From Vulgatibacter incomptus (GTDB lineage Bacteria > Myxococcota > Myxococcia > Myxococcales > Vulgatibacteraceae): 64,000 bases of DNA. The stretch lies in NCBI RefSeq assembly GCF_001263175.1, contig NZ_CP012332.1:862001-926000 (forward strand). Reading direction: 5' to 3'. The notes under the pieces were generated by a model, which did no database searches, was not told where the DNA came from, and worked only from the letters and a program-made list of their open reading frames with translations. A program made the translations under genes and the position numbers. Position 1 is the first letter of the stretch. The number at the start of each line of letters is the position of its first letter. This document shows, in pieces, positions 57,426 to 64,000 of this stretch.

Positions 57426-58459
57426 CGGCCCACTCCGGCTTCGACGCCCGTCGCGCCGTTCGGCTCCTCGACCTCCACGCCCTTCGCGCCGTTCGCCGAC
57501 GTCGCGAGACGATCGTGCTCGTCCACGAGGCCGGCGCGGCGGGCCACCGCGAGCTTCTTCCACTCCACTCGCAGCGTGGCGGCATCCACCATCTCGTCTC
57601 CGTAGACGATCGCGCCCAGGCCCTCCTCGTGATCGGCCTTGCGATAGGCCTCCAGGATCTCGAGGGCCCGCTGGATCTCCGCGGTATCCGGCGTGTAGGC
57701 GCGGTTGATCACCGGGAGGTGCGACGGGTGGATCGCCCACTTGCCGTCGAAGCCCATCCGCGCGCCTTCCTCGGCGTCGCGCTTCACCTGCTCGAGGTCG
57801 CGGAAGTTGAGCGTGACGTTGTCGATCACGTCGATGCCCGCCGCTCGGGCCGCGGCGATCGTATGGGCCTTCGGATAGTGATACACGCGGAACTGGTCGC
57901 GGGTGAGCTCCTTGGCGCCGATGTCTCCGGCGTAGTCGGCGATGCCGAAGATCAGCGACGTCATCCTGGGCGAGCAGGCCGCGATCTCCTCTGCGTGCAA
58001 GAGCGCCTTCGCGCTCTCGATCAGCACCTCGAGCTTGATCCGCCCGATCTCGAAGCCGCAGTTCTCCTCGATCTGGGTGATCAGCCGATCCACGAAGAGG
58101 ACGTCGTCGGCGCCGTAGACCTTGGGGACCACGACCACGTCCACATACTGGCCCGCTGCCTCGAGGACCTGGATGAGATCGCCGTAGAAGTAGCGGGTGC
58201 GGACGTTGTTCGGGCGGATCGCGCGGATCTTCCCCTTGAAGTCCAGGTTCCGGAGCGCCTGGATGAGGGTCGCCCTCGCCGGGACCTTCTGGGACACGGC
58301 ACACGAGTCCTCGAGGTCGAGGATCACCTCGTCCGCCTCGGAGTCCGCCGCCTTTCCCATCATCTTCATCGAATGGGCGGGGCAGGTGAGCTCGGTGCGC
58401 CGGACGTTGAAGCTCCGGGCGATCACGAGCTGGTCGATCGGGCTGCGCGAGTTCTCCAT
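57422..58459 (-). CDS. mcl: L-malyl-CoA/beta-methylmalyl-CoA lyase (CitE-like)
   Basis: 345 residues. HpcH/HpaI-CitE family TIM barrel: VILDLEDSCAVSQK (Mg-binding Asp/Glu), KIRAIRPNNVRTRYFYGD, KLEVLIESAKALLHAEEIAA, MTSLIFGIADYAGDIG and GFDGKWAIHPSHLPVINRAY. In the ethylmalonyl-CoA pathway Mcl splits beta-methylmalyl-CoA into propionyl-CoA and glyoxylate. The protein has about 25 extra C-terminal residues (EVEEPNGATGVEAGVG) of unknown use. Citramalyl-CoA lyase or citrate lyase beta are the other options; the cluster supports Mcl. It starts 24 bases after the MaoC gene. Confidence 0.85.
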   Translation of the reverse strand: MENSRSPIDQLVIARSFNVRRTELTCPAHSMKMMGKAADSEADEVILDLEDSCAVSQKVPARATLIQALRNLDFKGKIRAIRPNNVRTRYFYGDLIQVLEAAGQYVDVVVVPKVYGADDVLFVDRLITQIEENCGFEIGRIKLEVLIESAKALLHAEEIAACSPRMTSLIFGIADYAGDIGAKELTRDQFRVYHYPKAHTIAAARAAGIDVIDNVTLNFRDLEQVKRDAEEGARMGFDGKWAIHPSHLPVINRAYTPDTAEIQRALEILEAYRKADHEEGLGAIVYGDEMVDAATLRVEWKKLAVARRAGLVDEHDRLATSANGAKGVEVEEPNGATGVEAGVGR

Positions 58460-58483
58460 TTTTGTCCCCCTCCTCCAAATCGG

Positions 58484-59026
58484 TTAGGCGTGACCCCTGC
58501 GTCGAACCAGGATCTCTCGCGTGATCTCGAGGACCACCTCGCCGCGCTGGTTCTTGCCCAGCAGCAGCATCTTCACGATCCCCGCTTCGGCGTGGTCGGG
58601 GCTGTCTCTCTTTTCGAGCACCGTCGACTCCGCGAAGAGCGTGTCTCCCGCAAACACCGGCGCCTTGTGCCGGCCCTCGTCGAAGGAGATCTCCTGGATC
58701 GCGTTCTCGCTCGTCTCCTCCGACGCCAGCCCGTAGACGAACGCGAAGACGATCCCGCCGTAGACCACGCGCCGGCCGTCGAAGCAGGCGGCGGGGCTCT
58801 CGTCACACATCGCCTGGTTGAAGTGGAGCTGCGCCGTGTTCAGCACGAGGTTGGTGAGCATCATGTGCTCCGCCTCGGAGACCGTCCTCCCGCGCGGGTG
58901 CACGATCGTCTCGCCCTCCTCGAAGTCCTCGAAGAAGTTGTCGTCTCGGGTGAGCCGCCGCCCCTCGAGGGAGCGCGCGGCGACCTGGCGCAGCAGCGCG
59001 CCTTCCTGCAGCCTCTCCATCGGCAT
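58484..59026 (-). CDS. MaoC-like hydratase (second half of a split mesaconyl-CoA hydratase)
   Basis: 180 residues. One hot-dog domain of the MaoC family: DDNFFEDFEEGETIVHPRGR, VLNTAQLHFNQAMCDESPAA, GRRVVYGGIVFAFVYGLASE and APVFAGDTLFAESTVLEKRD. Known mesaconyl-CoA hydratases of this pathway are about 340 residues with two such domains; here two single-domain genes flank the dehydrogenase. Both keep the DFEVG/DFEEGE opening. They may form a heterodimer or act on different intermediates. The start ATG 59026 has no strong ribosome site. The dispersed repeat copy 2 lies just upstream. Confidence 0.8.
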   Translation of the reverse strand: MPMERLQEGALLRQVAARSLEGRRLTRDDNFFEDFEEGETIVHPRGRTVSEAEHMMLTNLVLNTAQLHFNQAMCDESPAACFDGRRVVYGGIVFAFVYGLASEETSENAIQEISFDEGRHKAPVFAGDTLFAESTVLEKRDSPDHAEAGIVKMLLLGKNQRGEVVLEITREILVRRRGHA

Positions 59027-59063
59027 CCTGGCCTCCCACGCCTCGCGTCAGAGCGTGTGAATT

Positions 59064-59150
59064 AATCGGTCCCGCGGGTGCGGGCCCGCTTTCTTCAGCT
59101 CGCGCTTCGCGCGAGGGCGCTCCTTTTCGTTTGCTCGCCTCCGGCTCGCG
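59064..59150. repeat. Dispersed intergenic repeat, copy 2
   Basis: AATCGGTCCCGCGG, then after a variable part TTTCTTCAGCTCGCGCT, the hairpin CTCGCGC-TTC-GCGCGAG (59099-59115), CGTTTGCT and CGCCTCCGGCTC, matching the order at 39396-39487. It sits inside the ethylmalonyl-CoA cluster, between the dehydrogenase and the second MaoC gene. Confidence 0.55.
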
Positions 59151-59178
59151 AGAGTTCGTGACTTCTTCACGAACTCTC
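59150..59178 (-). terminator. Long hairpin at the end of the acyl-CoA dehydrogenase gene
   Basis: GAGAGTTCGTGA and TCACGAACTCTC pair perfectly over 12 bases with a five-base loop and include most of the stop codon of the gene at 59177. There is no T-tract, so it may stabilise or attenuate the mRNA instead of ending it. Confidence 0.45.
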
Positions 59179-60328
59179 AGGCGAGCAGCCTCTTCGCGAT
59201 GACCTCGTACTGGATCTCCGACGTGCCCTCGAAGATCCGGAACACCCTCGCGTCCCGCCAGTACCGCTGGGCCGGGAACTCGCGGCTGTATCCGTAGCCG
59301 CCGAAGACCTGCAGGCACTCCGAGGTGACCCGCTCCGCCATCTCCGCCGCGAAGACCTTGGCCATGCCCGCCTCCAGATCGCAGCGCTTCCCCGTCTGCT
59401 TCATGAGGCAGGCGAAGCGGGTGAGCTGCCGAGCCGCCTCGATCTCGGTGGCGGCGTGGGCGAGCTTGTGTCGGATCGCCTGGAAATCTCCGATGGGCCT
59501 GCCGAACTGCTCGCGCTCCTTCGCGTAGCGCAGGGCCGCGTCCAGCGCCGCCTGGGCCACGCCCACCGCCCGCGCCGCCGTCTGGATCCGGGCCAGCTCG
59601 TACGTGGACATGAGCTGGTAGAAGCCCTTGCCCTCCTCGCCGCCCAACAGGTTCTCGGCGGGGACCTCGTAGCCGTCGAAGGCCACGTTGTACGAGTTCA
59701 TGCCCTTGTAACCAATGGTGGGGATCGGGCTCCCGGAGAGCTTCGGCGGCACGAAGTCGTCGCCCGGCTCCTTCTCCACCAGCAGCAGCGAGAGGCCCTT
59801 GTGCTTGGGCGCGTCGGGATCGGTCCGCACCAGCGTGCAGAGCACGTGGGCACGGTTGGCGAAGGTGCACCACGCCTTCTCGCCCGTGACGACGTACCGA
59901 TCTCCCTTTCGCACGGCCCGGGTCTTCACCGCGGCCGCGTCGGAGCCCACGTCCGGCTCGGTGAAGGCCGCCGCCGCGAGCACCTCGCCGGAGCAGAGCT
60001 TCGGCAGCCACTTGCGCTTCTGCTCCTCCGTCCCGCAGCTCTCGATCAGGCTCGCGGTGATGATCATCCGGGTCATCACCGATCCGACGGAGAGCCACGC
60101 CCGCGAGAGCTCCTCCGTGACCAGCGCCATCGAGAGCGTGTCGAGGCCGCTCCCTCCGTGCTCCGTGGGGAAGATCAGGCCGAAGTAGCCGAGCTCGGCC
60201 ATCTTGCGCACCAGGGGCATCGGAATCTCCGCCCCGGCGTTGTCGAGCTCCGCGACGATCGGCTCGACCTCCGCGCGGGCGAAGTCCCGCACCGCCTCCT
60301 GGATCATCCGGTGGTCGTCTGTGAGCAT
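59177..60328 (-). CDS. Acyl-CoA dehydrogenase, probably methylsuccinyl-CoA dehydrogenase
   Basis: 383 residues from ATG 60328 (CGGAGGG upstream). Complete ACAD fold: N-terminal helices DDHRMIQEAVRDFARAEVEP, the FAD/substrate region AAAAFTEPDVGSDAAAVKTR, GEKAWCTFANRAHVL, and the C-terminal EREQFGRPIGDFQAIRHKLA with CLQVFGGYGYSREFPAQRYW and RIFEGTSEIQYEVIAKRLL. The catalytic Glu is in the FEGTSEIQ loop. Within this cluster the expected substrate is (2S)-methylsuccinyl-CoA, oxidised to mesaconyl-CoA. It is shorter than the 550-residue Mcd of Rhodobacter, which has an N-terminal extension, so a general short-chain acyl-CoA dehydrogenase is an alternative. It follows the first MaoC gene by five bases. 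Confidence 0.85.
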   Translation of the reverse strand: MLTDDHRMIQEAVRDFARAEVEPIVAELDNAGAEIPMPLVRKMAELGYFGLIFPTEHGGSGLDTLSMALVTEELSRAWLSVGSVMTRMIITASLIESCGTEEQKRKWLPKLCSGEVLAAAAFTEPDVGSDAAAVKTRAVRKGDRYVVTGEKAWCTFANRAHVLCTLVRTDPDAPKHKGLSLLLVEKEPGDDFVPPKLSGSPIPTIGYKGMNSYNVAFDGYEVPAENLLGGEEGKGFYQLMSTYELARIQTAARAVGVAQAALDAALRYAKEREQFGRPIGDFQAIRHKLAHAATEIEAARQLTRFACLMKQTGKRCDLEAGMAKVFAAEMAERVTSECLQVFGGYGYSREFPAQRYWRDARVFRIFEGTSEIQYEVIAKRLLA

Positions 60329-60333
60329 CTCTC

Positions 60334-60870
60334 TTACCCTCCGTGCTTTCCGGATCCGCTGGCCACCGCGGCGCTCCCGGGTGCCTTGTCGAGCACCGGA
60401 TACGCCGCCCGCTTCTTCACCAGGATCTTCCGCTCGTACGAGAGCACCTCGTCGCCGTGCTGGTTGGTGCCGGAGGTGCGCACGTGCACGATCCCGCGGT
60501 CGTCCTTGGAGTCGGAGAGGCGCTTGTCCAGGACCTCCGAGCGGGAGAGGAGGGTGTCGCCCGGGTACACAGGCTTCGGGAACCGCATCCGCCAGTAGCC
60601 CAGGTGGGCGAGGGCCTGCTCCGAGAGGTCCTCCACGCTCAGGCCGAAGACCACGTTCATCACCAGGAGGGGATGGATTGGCGTGGTCGGGTGCCCCTGG
60701 GCCCTCGCGTAGACCTCGTTGAAGTAGAGCGGGCTGGCGTTCATCGTCCAGGTCGCGAAGAGCTGGCCCTCCGCCTGGGTGATCGTCCGGCCCCAGTGAT
60801 GGTCCAGGACGGACCCGACCTCGAAGTCCTCGTAGAACCTGCCGTACGAAACGACGCGCCGCCCGCCCAT
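60334..60870 (-). CDS. MaoC-like hydratase (first half of a split mesaconyl-CoA hydratase)
   Basis: 178 residues from ATG 60870; a GTG at 60930 would add 20 unconserved residues. One hot-dog MaoC domain: RFYEDFEVGSVLDHHWGRTI, ATWTMNASPLYFNEVYARAQ, VMNVVFGLSVEDLSEQALAH and VYPGDTLLSRSEVLDKRLSD. It is a paralogue of the MaoC gene at 58484. It is the first gene of the cluster, so the promoter should lie in the 101 bases shared with the end of the CNNM gene; none was recognised there. Confidence 0.8.
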   Translation of the reverse strand: MGGRRVVSYGRFYEDFEVGSVLDHHWGRTITQAEGQLFATWTMNASPLYFNEVYARAQGHPTTPIHPLLVMNVVFGLSVEDLSEQALAHLGYWRMRFPKPVYPGDTLLSRSEVLDKRLSDSKDDRGIVHVRTSGTNQHGDEVLSYERKILVKKRAAYPVLDKAPGSAAVASGSGKHGG

Positions 60871-60971
60871 CGCCTTCGCCCTCGCGCCGCATGGAGTGCG
60901 CGGCACGGGGAAGATGGGCACGTCCTGCACGGTCGAAAGCGACCACCGGGGGGCCGCCTCCCCCGGTCGGG

Positions 60972-62288
60972 CTAGTCCTCCAGCGCCGGCGCGGGCGCGG
61001 CCCGCTTCGCGAGCACGCGGACGATCTTCGGGCCCCGCATCTCCTCGACCACCAGCTCGATCGGACCGACCTGGATGCGATCGCCCGTGAGGGGGATCCG
61101 ATCGAGGCGCATCATGATCAGGCCGCCGACGGTCGAGACCTCGTGCTCGTCGAGCTCGAGGCCGAAGTGGTCGCCGAAGTCGTCCACCGAGGTGGTGGGA
61201 TCGACCGCGAAGGCGCCGGAGGGCAAGGAGACGATCGACGGGCCCCAGGTGACGAACTCGTCCTGGAGCTCGCCGAGCACGGCCGCCACCAGATCCTCCA
61301 CCGTGACCAGGCCGGCGGTGCCGCCGTATTCGTCGACGACGATCGCCAGGTGCTGGCGCTTGCGCCGGAACTCCCGCAGCAGGATGTCGGCGCGCATCGA
61401 CTCGGGCACGTAGAGCGGCTCGCGCAGCACCTCGCGGAGCTGGGCGGAGCTGGTCGGCTCTTCCCCCCGGAGGAAGAAGTCCTTCAGGTTGAGAATGCCG
61501 GCGATCTGGTCGAGGTCCTCCTCGACGACCGGATAGCGGGTGTGGCGGCTCACGACGGCGATCTGGCGGCGCTCCTCCGGGGTCTGATCCATCCGGAGGA
61601 AGGCGATGTCACCTCGTGCGACCATCAGATCCCTGGCGGTCTTCCCCGGGAGGCGGATGGTCCGCTCGAGCATGTCGAGGCGCTCCCTGGGGACGCCGCT
61701 GGTGGCGCGCATCGCGGAGATGATCAGGCGCAGCTCCTCTTCGCTGTGGCCCAGATCGCCGCCTTTGGGCGTCTCCAGCCCTGCGACCCGAAGCACCGCG
61801 GCAGCGATCGAGTTCAGCGCCCAGATCAGCGGGTAGAAGAGGAAGAGGAAGAGCTTCATCGGCCCGGCGACCGCGAGGGAGACCCCCTCGGGCCGCTGGA
61901 TGGCCAGGCTCTTCGGCGCGAGCTCGCCGAGGACGATGTGGAGGAAGGTGATCAGGATGAACGCCAGGACGATGGCGACGGCGTGAACGCCGGTCTCGGA
62001 GAGGCCGATCGGCGCGAGCAGCGGGCGGATCACCTGGGCGAACGCGGGCTCGCCGAGCCAGCCGAGTCCGAGGGAGGCGAGGGTGATGCCGAGCTGGGTC
62101 GCGGACAGGTATTCGTCCAGCCGATCCACGACGCGCCTCGCGGCGGCGGCGCGACGGTTTCCCGCCTTCGCGAGCTCGTCCAGGCGGGTCCCGCGGATCT
62201 TGACGATGGCGAATTCGGTGGCGACGAAGAAGCCGTTGGCGAAGACCAGGAAGAGCGCGGCTCCCAGCCCGAGCCATGGGGTTTCCAT
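60972..62288 (-). CDS. CNNM/CBS-domain membrane protein (CorC/HlyC family)
   Basis: 438 residues from ATG 62288 (a GTG three codons upstream is too close to the GGAAGG site). CNNM transmembrane domain of three or four helices (residues 1-190, LGLGAALFLVFANGFFVATE... and SLGLGWLGEPAFAQVIRPLL), two CBS domains (about 205-330, with MVARGDIAFLRMDQTPEE and DEYGGTAGLVTVEDLVAAVL) and a C-terminal CorC_HlyC domain (340-430). Relatives move or regulate Mg2+/Co2+ efflux; the older name is haemolysin family. It is convergent with nothing and upstream of the ethylmalonyl-CoA genes on the same strand, without obvious linkage. Confidence 0.9.
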   Translation of the reverse strand: METPWLGLGAALFLVFANGFFVATEFAIVKIRGTRLDELAKAGNRRAAAARRVVDRLDEYLSATQLGITLASLGLGWLGEPAFAQVIRPLLAPIGLSETGVHAVAIVLAFILITFLHIVLGELAPKSLAIQRPEGVSLAVAGPMKLFLFLFYPLIWALNSIAAAVLRVAGLETPKGGDLGHSEEELRLIISAMRATSGVPRERLDMLERTIRLPGKTARDLMVARGDIAFLRMDQTPEERRQIAVVSRHTRYPVVEEDLDQIAGILNLKDFFLRGEEPTSSAQLREVLREPLYVPESMRADILLREFRRKRQHLAIVVDEYGGTAGLVTVEDLVAAVLGELQDEFVTWGPSIVSLPSGAFAVDPTTSVDDFGDHFGLELDEHEVSTVGGLIMMRLDRIPLTGDRIQVGPIELVVEEMRGPKIVRVLAKRAAPAPALED

Positions 62289-62519
62289 CGATTGCACGAT
62301 CCTTCCGGCCGGCCGCCGTCGGAGGCGACCCGGCCAGGCTGCAGGCTACCTCGCCAACGAATCGTCATCCATCGGGACTTTTCCGCCGCTGTGAACGCGG
62401 AGTGACGGATCCGGATCTGGAGTCCGGCGGGGGCGGCGCAGCCGAGCTTGGGTGTGATCCGGGCGAGATCGAGTCGTCCGAGCAGGCCTCGGGGTGTCAA
62501 CTCGGCTCGATGGATACCC

Positions 62520-63371
62520 TTGCGAGTCGTGAGGGCCGTTTCCCTGCTGGCGATCGTGCTGTGCGCAGGCTGTGCGGCCCGCCCGCCGGTCGTGCCGGCG
62601 GGGGTGACCATCGTCGAACCGGAGGAGCCGCCCCTCCCGCGGGGGCTCGTTGCGGAGGCCCAGCGTCGGCTACGCGAGCGCGGGATCTACATCGGACCCG
62701 CCGACGGAACGCTGGGTGCGGCGACGAGGGCTGCCCTGGCACGGCTACAGCGGCAATCGGGGCTGCCGGTGACCGGGCGGCTCGACATGGCGACGCGGTC
62801 GGCGCTCGGGCTTGGGCCGCTGCGGCGCGTCGCGGCTCCGACAGCCCCGGCGGGCCAGGCGCCCGAGGGGCTCCCTCCGCTCCCGGATGCCCGTACGCTC
62901 CTCGAGGAGGCCTCGCCGCAGCCCTTGCCCCAGCCCCCTCCAGAGGCCCTCGCCGACGCGCGTGCATCCGTCGCAAGGCTCATGGCGATCGCCAAGGCTA
63001 GGGCCGAGGGCGAGCTCGCTCGTGCAGGGGCGGGCGTGGAGGAGGCCGAGGCGCTGCGGCCAGTGGAGGCGAGCCTGGGCGACGCCGCGGCAATCCTGGG
63101 GGACGCGAGGGCGGAGGCGTTTGGACTCCTCCTCGAGGCCCGAAGAGTGGGAGGCTGGGCGCTTCTGCCGACCGCGCTCATGGCTCGGCTGGAACAGGAG
63201 CTGGATCGGCGCGCGCTGCTCCTCCGCCCCGTCACCGGACGGCTCGGGCCCGACGACGAGGCGGCGATCCGATGGCTGGAGCGGTCGCTCGGGCTCGCGC
63301 CCACCGGCCAGCCGTCCCTACGCCTCCTCGAGGCGGTCGGGATCGACCCGGGGCCGATGTTCGAGGACTGA
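62520..63371 (+). CDS. Lipoprotein with peptidoglycan-binding domain
   Basis: 283 residues from TTG 62520 (GTG 62529 is also possible); the open frame from 62448 would put 24 residues before the signal. Lipobox LCAGC (Cys at about 18). Residues 45-95 are a peptidoglycan_binding_1 repeat: LVAEAQRRLRERGIYIGPAD and ATRAALARLQRQSGLPVTGR. Residues 100-230 are Ala/Pro-rich and helical (ARASVARLMAIAKARAEGEL). A second, weaker repeat of the same kind ends the protein (VTGRLGPDDEAAIRWLERSL). It would tether the outer membrane to the cell wall. It converges on the marR gene with a 9-base gap. Confidence 0.75.
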   Translation: MRVVRAVSLLAIVLCAGCAARPPVVPAGVTIVEPEEPPLPRGLVAEAQRRLRERGIYIGPADGTLGAATRAALARLQRQSGLPVTGRLDMATRSALGLGPLRRVAAPTAPAGQAPEGLPPLPDARTLLEEASPQPLPQPPPEALADARASVARLMAIAKARAEGELARAGAGVEEAEALRPVEASLGDAAAILGDARAEAFGLLLEARRVGGWALLPTALMARLEQELDRRALLLRPVTGRLGPDDEAAIRWLERSLGLAPTGQPSLRLLEAVGIDPGPMFED

Positions 63372-63380
63372 CTCGACTTC

Positions 63381-63878
63381 TCAGCCCTCGTCGAAGAGGA
63401 GGCGCGACTCGATCTCGTCGAGCTGCATCTGCTCGACCAGGGCGTCGAGGAGAGAGCGGAGCCGGCTGACCTCTTCGGCCGGCATCACCTCCAGCGCCTT
63501 GGCGAGGTGCTTGCCCGGGCTGCGGCCCCGGTGGAGCAGCCGCTTCCCGGCGGTGGTGAGCCGGATCTCGACGGTGCGCCTGTCGTCGGTGCGGCGCTGC
63601 CGATCGATGAGGCCCTTGTCCTCGAGGCGCTGGACCACGCCGGTGATCGTGCTCGGATGGACCAGGAGCCGGTCCGCGAGCTCGCCGGCCGAGCAGGAGC
63701 CGATTTCGTCGATGGTCCGAAGCGCCTGGAGCTGGGGGCCGGTGACGCCGAACTCCCGATCCATGGCCTTCGAGAACTCGTGTGACGACTTCGTGATCCG
63801 ACGGAACGAAAGGAGAACCGCTTCAGAATCAGACGGAAACGACTGAGGGATCGCGGGCAACAGAGAGCTGAGGGCCAC
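63381..63878 (-). CDS. MarR-family transcriptional regulator
   Basis: 165 residues from GTG 63878 (AGGAGG upstream). Winged helix-turn-helix of the MarR family: FGVTGPQLQALRTIDEIGSC, AGELADRLLVHPSTITGVVQRLEDKG (recognition helix), and the wing LIDRQRRTDDRRTVEIRLT with the DxRxxxI/V signature. Flanking helices at both ends make the dimer. The ligand and target are unknown; since the 5' region to the window end is shared with whatever lies beyond 64000, it may regulate a divergent gene there. Confidence 0.92.
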   Translation of the reverse strand: MALSSLLPAIPQSFPSDSEAVLLSFRRITKSSHEFSKAMDREFGVTGPQLQALRTIDEIGSCSAGELADRLLVHPSTITGVVQRLEDKGLIDRQRRTDDRRTVEIRLTTAGKRLLHRGRSPGKHLAKALEVMPAEEVSRLRSLLDALVEQMQLDEIESRLLFDEG

Positions 63879-63908
63879 CGGTAGCCTCCTGGCGATGTTT
63901 GCCAGTCG

Positions 63909-63937
63909 AGTATCACTCTGTTGCGGGCACAGATCAA
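63909..63937 (-). promoter_or_regulatory. Predicted marR promoter
   Basis: On the minus strand TTGATC (63937-63932), a 17-base spacer and GATACT (63914-63909), 31 bases before the GTG at 63878. No convincing MarR palindrome was found in 63879-64000. Confidence 0.4.
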
Positions 63938-64000
63938 CGCCTGCTTGTCTACTCCGGGTAGAGTTTCGAAGTTGTCGGCGGTCGGACGCGGATCGCGCCT

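Overview
The window is high-GC DNA (GC-rich third codon positions throughout, GTG and TTG starts common) from a Gram-negative bacterium with an outer membrane and type IV pili. Gene content and order (secretin, Roadblock protein, efp-accB-accC, TPR protein, TamB/Omp85 pair, Tol operon, PrkA, many lipoproteins with Gly-rich tails, one-component and c-di-GMP signalling) point to the Myxococcota. That assignment is inferred from gene content; no marker gene was compared with a database.

Layout. 1-4982: the 3' end of a PilQ-type secretin, a lipoprotein, a Roadblock/LC7 protein, elongation factor P and acetyl-CoA carboxylase subunits accB-accC. 5271-15477: a TPR protein split by a one-base frameshift, then a TamB/TamA-like pair for outer-membrane assembly. 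15514-21253 (minus): a Tol operon (tolQ-tolR-tolA-tolB) continuing into a frameshifted Ppx/GppA phosphatase and an MFS transporter. 21487-25690: a lipoprotein, murI, an unknown repeat protein and a two-subunit transketolase. 25813-30942: ftsE-ftsX-envC-like, an alpha/beta hydrolase that looks inserted, and a CtpA protease. 31077-38163: a GT39-like membrane protein, a short Hsp70, PrkA, a trypsin-like protease and two paralogous lipoproteins. 38325-41036: a dCMP deaminase, an unknown protein, a lone receiver protein and a propeller lipoprotein.

41301-46288 is a signalling cluster. It holds a histidine-kinase-like protein with a degraded ATPase half, its NtrC-type partner and, convergently, a GGDEF diguanylate cyclase whose stop codon overlaps the start of an unusual protein: an FAD-type oxidoreductase joined through one membrane segment to a complete response-regulator receiver. 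This is the best candidate for an undescribed system here.

46483-53896 holds a membrane TPR protein, tRNA-Leu(CAA), a bacterial eRF1/Vms1-like protein, an acyltransferase and tRNA-Ala(GGC). The tRNA-Ala 3' end and its terminator recur as a perfect 53-bp direct repeat 1,987 bp downstream, bracketing a lipoprotein gene. Beyond the second copy lie remnants of a LysR-type regulator and a metallo-beta-lactamase-fold enzyme that appear to have lost their facing 5' ends, then an outer-membrane barrel protein.

54024-60870 (minus) is a near-complete ethylmalonyl-CoA pathway cluster: ccr, a two-subunit B12 mutase, a malyl/beta-methylmalyl-CoA lyase, two single-domain MaoC hydratases and an acyl-CoA dehydrogenase. 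It would let the cell assimilate acetyl-CoA without a glyoxylate cycle. The window ends with a CNNM/CBS membrane protein, a peptidoglycan-binding lipoprotein and a MarR regulator. No CRISPR array, rRNA, transposase or intact integrase was seen.
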